Origin: Methylobacterium gregans
GTDB lineage: Bacteria > Pseudomonadota > Alphaproteobacteria > Rhizobiales > Beijerinckiaceae
Direction of reading: 5' to 3'
Assembly: GCF_022179245.1 (NCBI RefSeq)
Contig: NZ_BPQM01000011.1
Location: forward strand, 1-48,631
Length of the DNA: 48,631 nucleotides
Shown: positions 46,977 to 48,631 of the stretch, piece by piece
How the letters are laid out: the number at the start of each line of letters is the position of its first letter
Numbering within the stretch: the first letter of the stretch is position 1
Notes under the pieces: generated by a model
Databases searched by the model: none
The model's input: only the letters and a program-made list of their open reading frames with translations
Told to the model about the DNA's origin: nothing
Translations under genes and position numbers: made by a program

Positions 46977-47053
46977 GGGCATAGTAAAGCCTTGACGCAT
47001 TTTGACGGGTGGGACTGCTTGGGAGGATTGGTCTGCGCACGAGGTGTCCTGCA

Positions 47054-47084
47054 GGTTGCTCAACCGGGATCCGGCTGAGCAACC
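47054..47084 (-). terminator. Hairpin downstream of the GSP17M-DUF2382 gene
   Basis: A 14-bp stem with one mismatch and a 3-nt loop (GGTTGCTCAACCGG pairing with CCGGCTGAGCAACC) lies 14 bp beyond the stop of the 47098-47982 gene. No T-run, but likely a terminator. Confidence 0.6.
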
Positions 47085-47097
47085 CGGCAGGAGCTCC

Positions 47098-47982
47098 TCA
47101 AACCGGCTTACGCGTGCCGGCGACCGTCGAGCCTTCGGCGCCGGTGCGGCTCACGCTGCCACGCTCGTCCTCGACCTCGACCTCGGTGCGCCGCACCGTG
47201 TCGGAGATCGTCTCGGTGCGCTGGGAGGCGTCCTTTTGGATGCCGACCTCCTCGACCACGCGGGCGTCCTTCGACACCACCGCCTGCTCACGCACCTCGG
47301 TCGCCTCGATAACCTTGTCCTCGAACAGGGCCTCGTCGGCCGCGGTCGGAGCACGGTCCACGGGACGGCGATCCACGTGCACCACCTCGTCACGGAGAGT
47401 GACCTGCTCCTCGACCGGCTTCTCAACCACGTAGGAGCGCAGGCGCACGCGTCCCGTCTCGGCCACGCGCTTGCCGACGTTGAGCCGTTCCTCGACGACC
47501 GGGATGTAATCGGTCTCGCCCGCCTTGGCCGTGCCAGCGCTGCCGCTCTGGAGAGCCGCAGCGCCCGTGGTGCCACTTGCAGTGGTGCCAGTTCCCGCGG
47601 TCGTGCCGGCCGTGTAACCGCTCCAGCCCTCCTGACGCCACGTAGCCTCGCGCTGGTCCAGGTCGACCGACCCGTTCTGCTCGACGACGTCGTAGACCGT
47701 CTCGATCTGCCCCTGTTCGACGGAGACAATCAGGAGCGTGCCGCCGCGGCTCAGGCCCTCGCTGTAGGCGTAGCGGTCCTCCTCCGGCATGAAGAGGTTC
47801 TTGAGCGCTCCCCAGAAGCCGCCCTCGTCGCGCTGGTAGTCGTAGGAACCGGTCGTGCGCGTGGTCTGCGCACCGGGCACCAGCCGGATTGCCGATTGGG
47901 GGATGCCGGCAGCCACGAGCTTGGTTTGCGCGGCCTGCGCCTCAGCGGGCTTGTCGAAGAGTGCAGTAACCGTCTGGGTCAT
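47098..47982 (-). CDS. GSP17M-like plus DUF2382 (YsnF/AvaK) stress protein
   Basis: A 294-aa two-domain protein. Residues 1-110 are the GSP17M-like fold (TVTALFDKPAEAQAAQTKLVAAGI, then RGGTLLIVSVEQGQIETVYDVVEQNG). A Thr/Gly/Ala linker (120-155) leads to a DUF2382 (YsnF/AvaK) domain (about 158-275: YIPVVEERLNVGKRVAETGRVRLRSYVVEKPVEEQVTLRDEVVHVDRRPVDR). YsnF-type proteins are linked to general stress and photosynthetic reaction-centre PRC-barrel partners in other bacteria; the function is unknown. It overlaps the upstream DUF2382 gene by 4 bp, so the two are coupled. Confidence 0.88.
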   Translation of the reverse strand: MTQTVTALFDKPAEAQAAQTKLVAAGIPQSAIRLVPGAQTTRTTGSYDYQRDEGGFWGALKNLFMPEEDRYAYSEGLSRGGTLLIVSVEQGQIETVYDVVEQNGSVDLDQREATWRQEGWSGYTAGTTAGTGTTASGTTGAAALQSGSAGTAKAGETDYIPVVEERLNVGKRVAETGRVRLRSYVVEKPVEEQVTLRDEVVHVDRRPVDRAPTAADEALFEDKVIEATEVREQAVVSKDARVVEEVGIQKDASQRTETISDTVRRTEVEVEDERGSVSRTGAEGSTVAGTRKPV

Positions 47983-48521
47983 GATGATGCCTCCTGATCT
48001 GATGGTGCTTCGATTTCATGCGTGACCTGCCCGTCTGCTGACACGCGCTCAACCACGGCGCGCTGTCGGCGCAGCGTCACTGGCACCTCGACGTCCTCAC
48101 CCGACGTGGTCTGGCGGATGTGCACCTCTTCTTTGAGGACGAGGCGCTTCTCGACGACGAGGATCTCTTCCAGGACCGGGATGATCGTCACCCCGCCCTC
48201 CTCGCGCATGACTGGGACGGGCTCGCCCTCGGCCAGCGTTCGGCCGATCGGTATTCGGGTGACGCCCACCGCGTTACCGCGCAGGCTCTCCCGCAGGACC
48301 TGCTCCCTGGTTTCGGTGCGCGTGCTGACGCGGACACGACCCGTCTCGACGGCGCGCTTCTCGACCCACGCGCGTTCCTCGACGACGGGAATGACCGCTT
48401 CAGGCCCCACTTCTCGGTCGACGACCTCGGACGCTCGCGCTGAGCTGCGCGGGTCGTGCTCTGGACGGCCCGAGGCATCGTCGGCAGTGTCATCGGGTAG
48501 ACCGTTCACCGGTCGCACCAT
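47979..48521 (-). CDS. DUF2382 (YsnF/AvaK) domain protein
   Basis: A 180-aa protein with two DUF2382-like half-repeats: IPVVEERAWVEKRAVETGRVRVSTRTETREQVLRESL (about 43-80) and IIPVLEEILVVEKRLVLKEEVHIRQTTSGEDVEVPVTLRRQRAVVERV (about 112-160). The frame is open to the window edge; ATG 48521 (MVRPVNGLPDDTADD) is the best in-frame start but has only a weak site. A far better site lies upstream and opens a different, 21-codon frame. First gene of the coupled pair. Confidence 0.8.
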   Translation of the reverse strand: MVRPVNGLPDDTADDASGRPEHDPRSSARASEVVDREVGPEAVIPVVEERAWVEKRAVETGRVRVSTRTETREQVLRESLRGNAVGVTRIPIGRTLAEGEPVPVMREEGGVTIIPVLEEILVVEKRLVLKEEVHIRQTTSGEDVEVPVTLRRQRAVVERVSADGQVTHEIEAPSDQEASS

Positions 48522-48571
48522 GGCTTCTCGGGACAGCTCGGTACATCCAGCGGGATGGCATGATCGGTCAT
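48507..48571 (-). other. 21-codon leader ORF with consensus ribosome-binding site
   Basis: On the minus strand AGGAGGT lies 4 nt before ATG 48571, the best ribosome-binding site in the cluster. It opens MTDHAIPLDVPSCPEKPWCDR and stops inside the start of the DUF2382 gene in another frame. Either it is a translated leader that couples to the main gene, or a frameshift separates the true start from the main frame. Confidence 0.5.
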
Positions 48572-48582
48572 CGTGACCTCCT

Positions 48583-48631
48583 GTTGGGGTTTGCTCGGGC
48601 GTTCCGAAGGTCCGCCCGAGCAAACCCCAAC
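48583..48631. terminator. Hairpin upstream of the DUF2382 pair
   Basis: Perfect 19-bp arms (48583-48601 and 48613-48631) with an 11-nt loop at the window edge, ending right before the leader ribosome-binding site. It may terminate an upstream gene or act as a leader hairpin; the sequence beyond is not visible. Confidence 0.65.

Overview
The window is very GC-rich and reads as the chromosome of an alphaproteobacterium, most probably Methylobacterium/Methylorubrum or a close relative (Rhizobiales). The support is gene content: GSII-type glutamine synthetase, DUF6481 and DUF2735 proteins, a MucR/Ros regulator, paired general-stress and DUF2382 proteins, and the alphaproteobacterial block argS - SPOR protein - nagZ next to dgt and an A-type Fe-S carrier gene. 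This is inference from families, not a database match.

Positions 1-24610 look like core chromosome. In order: acnA aconitase, nagZ, a SPOR-domain cell-division protein and argS (all minus); a Gly/Tyr-rich exported protein (plus); dgt (minus) divergent from an A-type Fe-S carrier (plus); tamB and tamA as an overlapping minus-strand pair; four small plus-strand genes (DUF6481, two exported Cys-containing proteins, DUF2735); a PilZ protein, glnII and glutaminase glsA; and a pspA-yiaA envelope-stress pair divergent from a TetR regulator across three GAAC-N3-GTTC palindromes.

At 24611-24752 a methyl-accepting chemotaxis gene is cut after 47 codons, and accessory DNA begins. A Tn7-like transposition operon, tnsA-tnsB-tnsC-tniQ (minus, 31014 to 24995), sits directly behind the break. 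It carries all four core proteins but no cargo between tniQ and the adjacent end. Upstream of tnsA lie an unusual cluster of CGATTC/GAATCG boxes, a small coiled-coil membrane protein, a DEDDh exonuclease and a divergent XRE regulator with a 25-bp palindrome between them.

The rest (33-48.6 kb) is a mosaic of sensory and stress genes broken by IS200/IS605-type tnpB remnants: a histidine kinase truncated against a tnpB tail, a soluble triple-PAS chemoreceptor with a coupled 44-codon ORF, an orphan tnpB fragment, a dCache-GGDEF diguanylate cyclase, a MucR-like protein lacking the usual zinc-finger cysteines, an AI-2E family membrane protein with a long C-terminal extension, an HxlR/SDR divergent pair, and a minus-strand stress cluster (membrane protein, GSP17M-like protein, PepSY-like exported protein, two DUF2382 proteins). 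The missing 3' half of the chemotaxis gene does not reappear on the plus strand, so the right edge of the acquired DNA is not visible here or has been lost.

I see no rRNA, tRNA or CRISPR array. The best candidates for something less described are the cargo-less Tn7-like core with its flanking box cluster, the XRE/exonuclease module with its palindrome, and the palindromic repeat inserted in frame into tamB.
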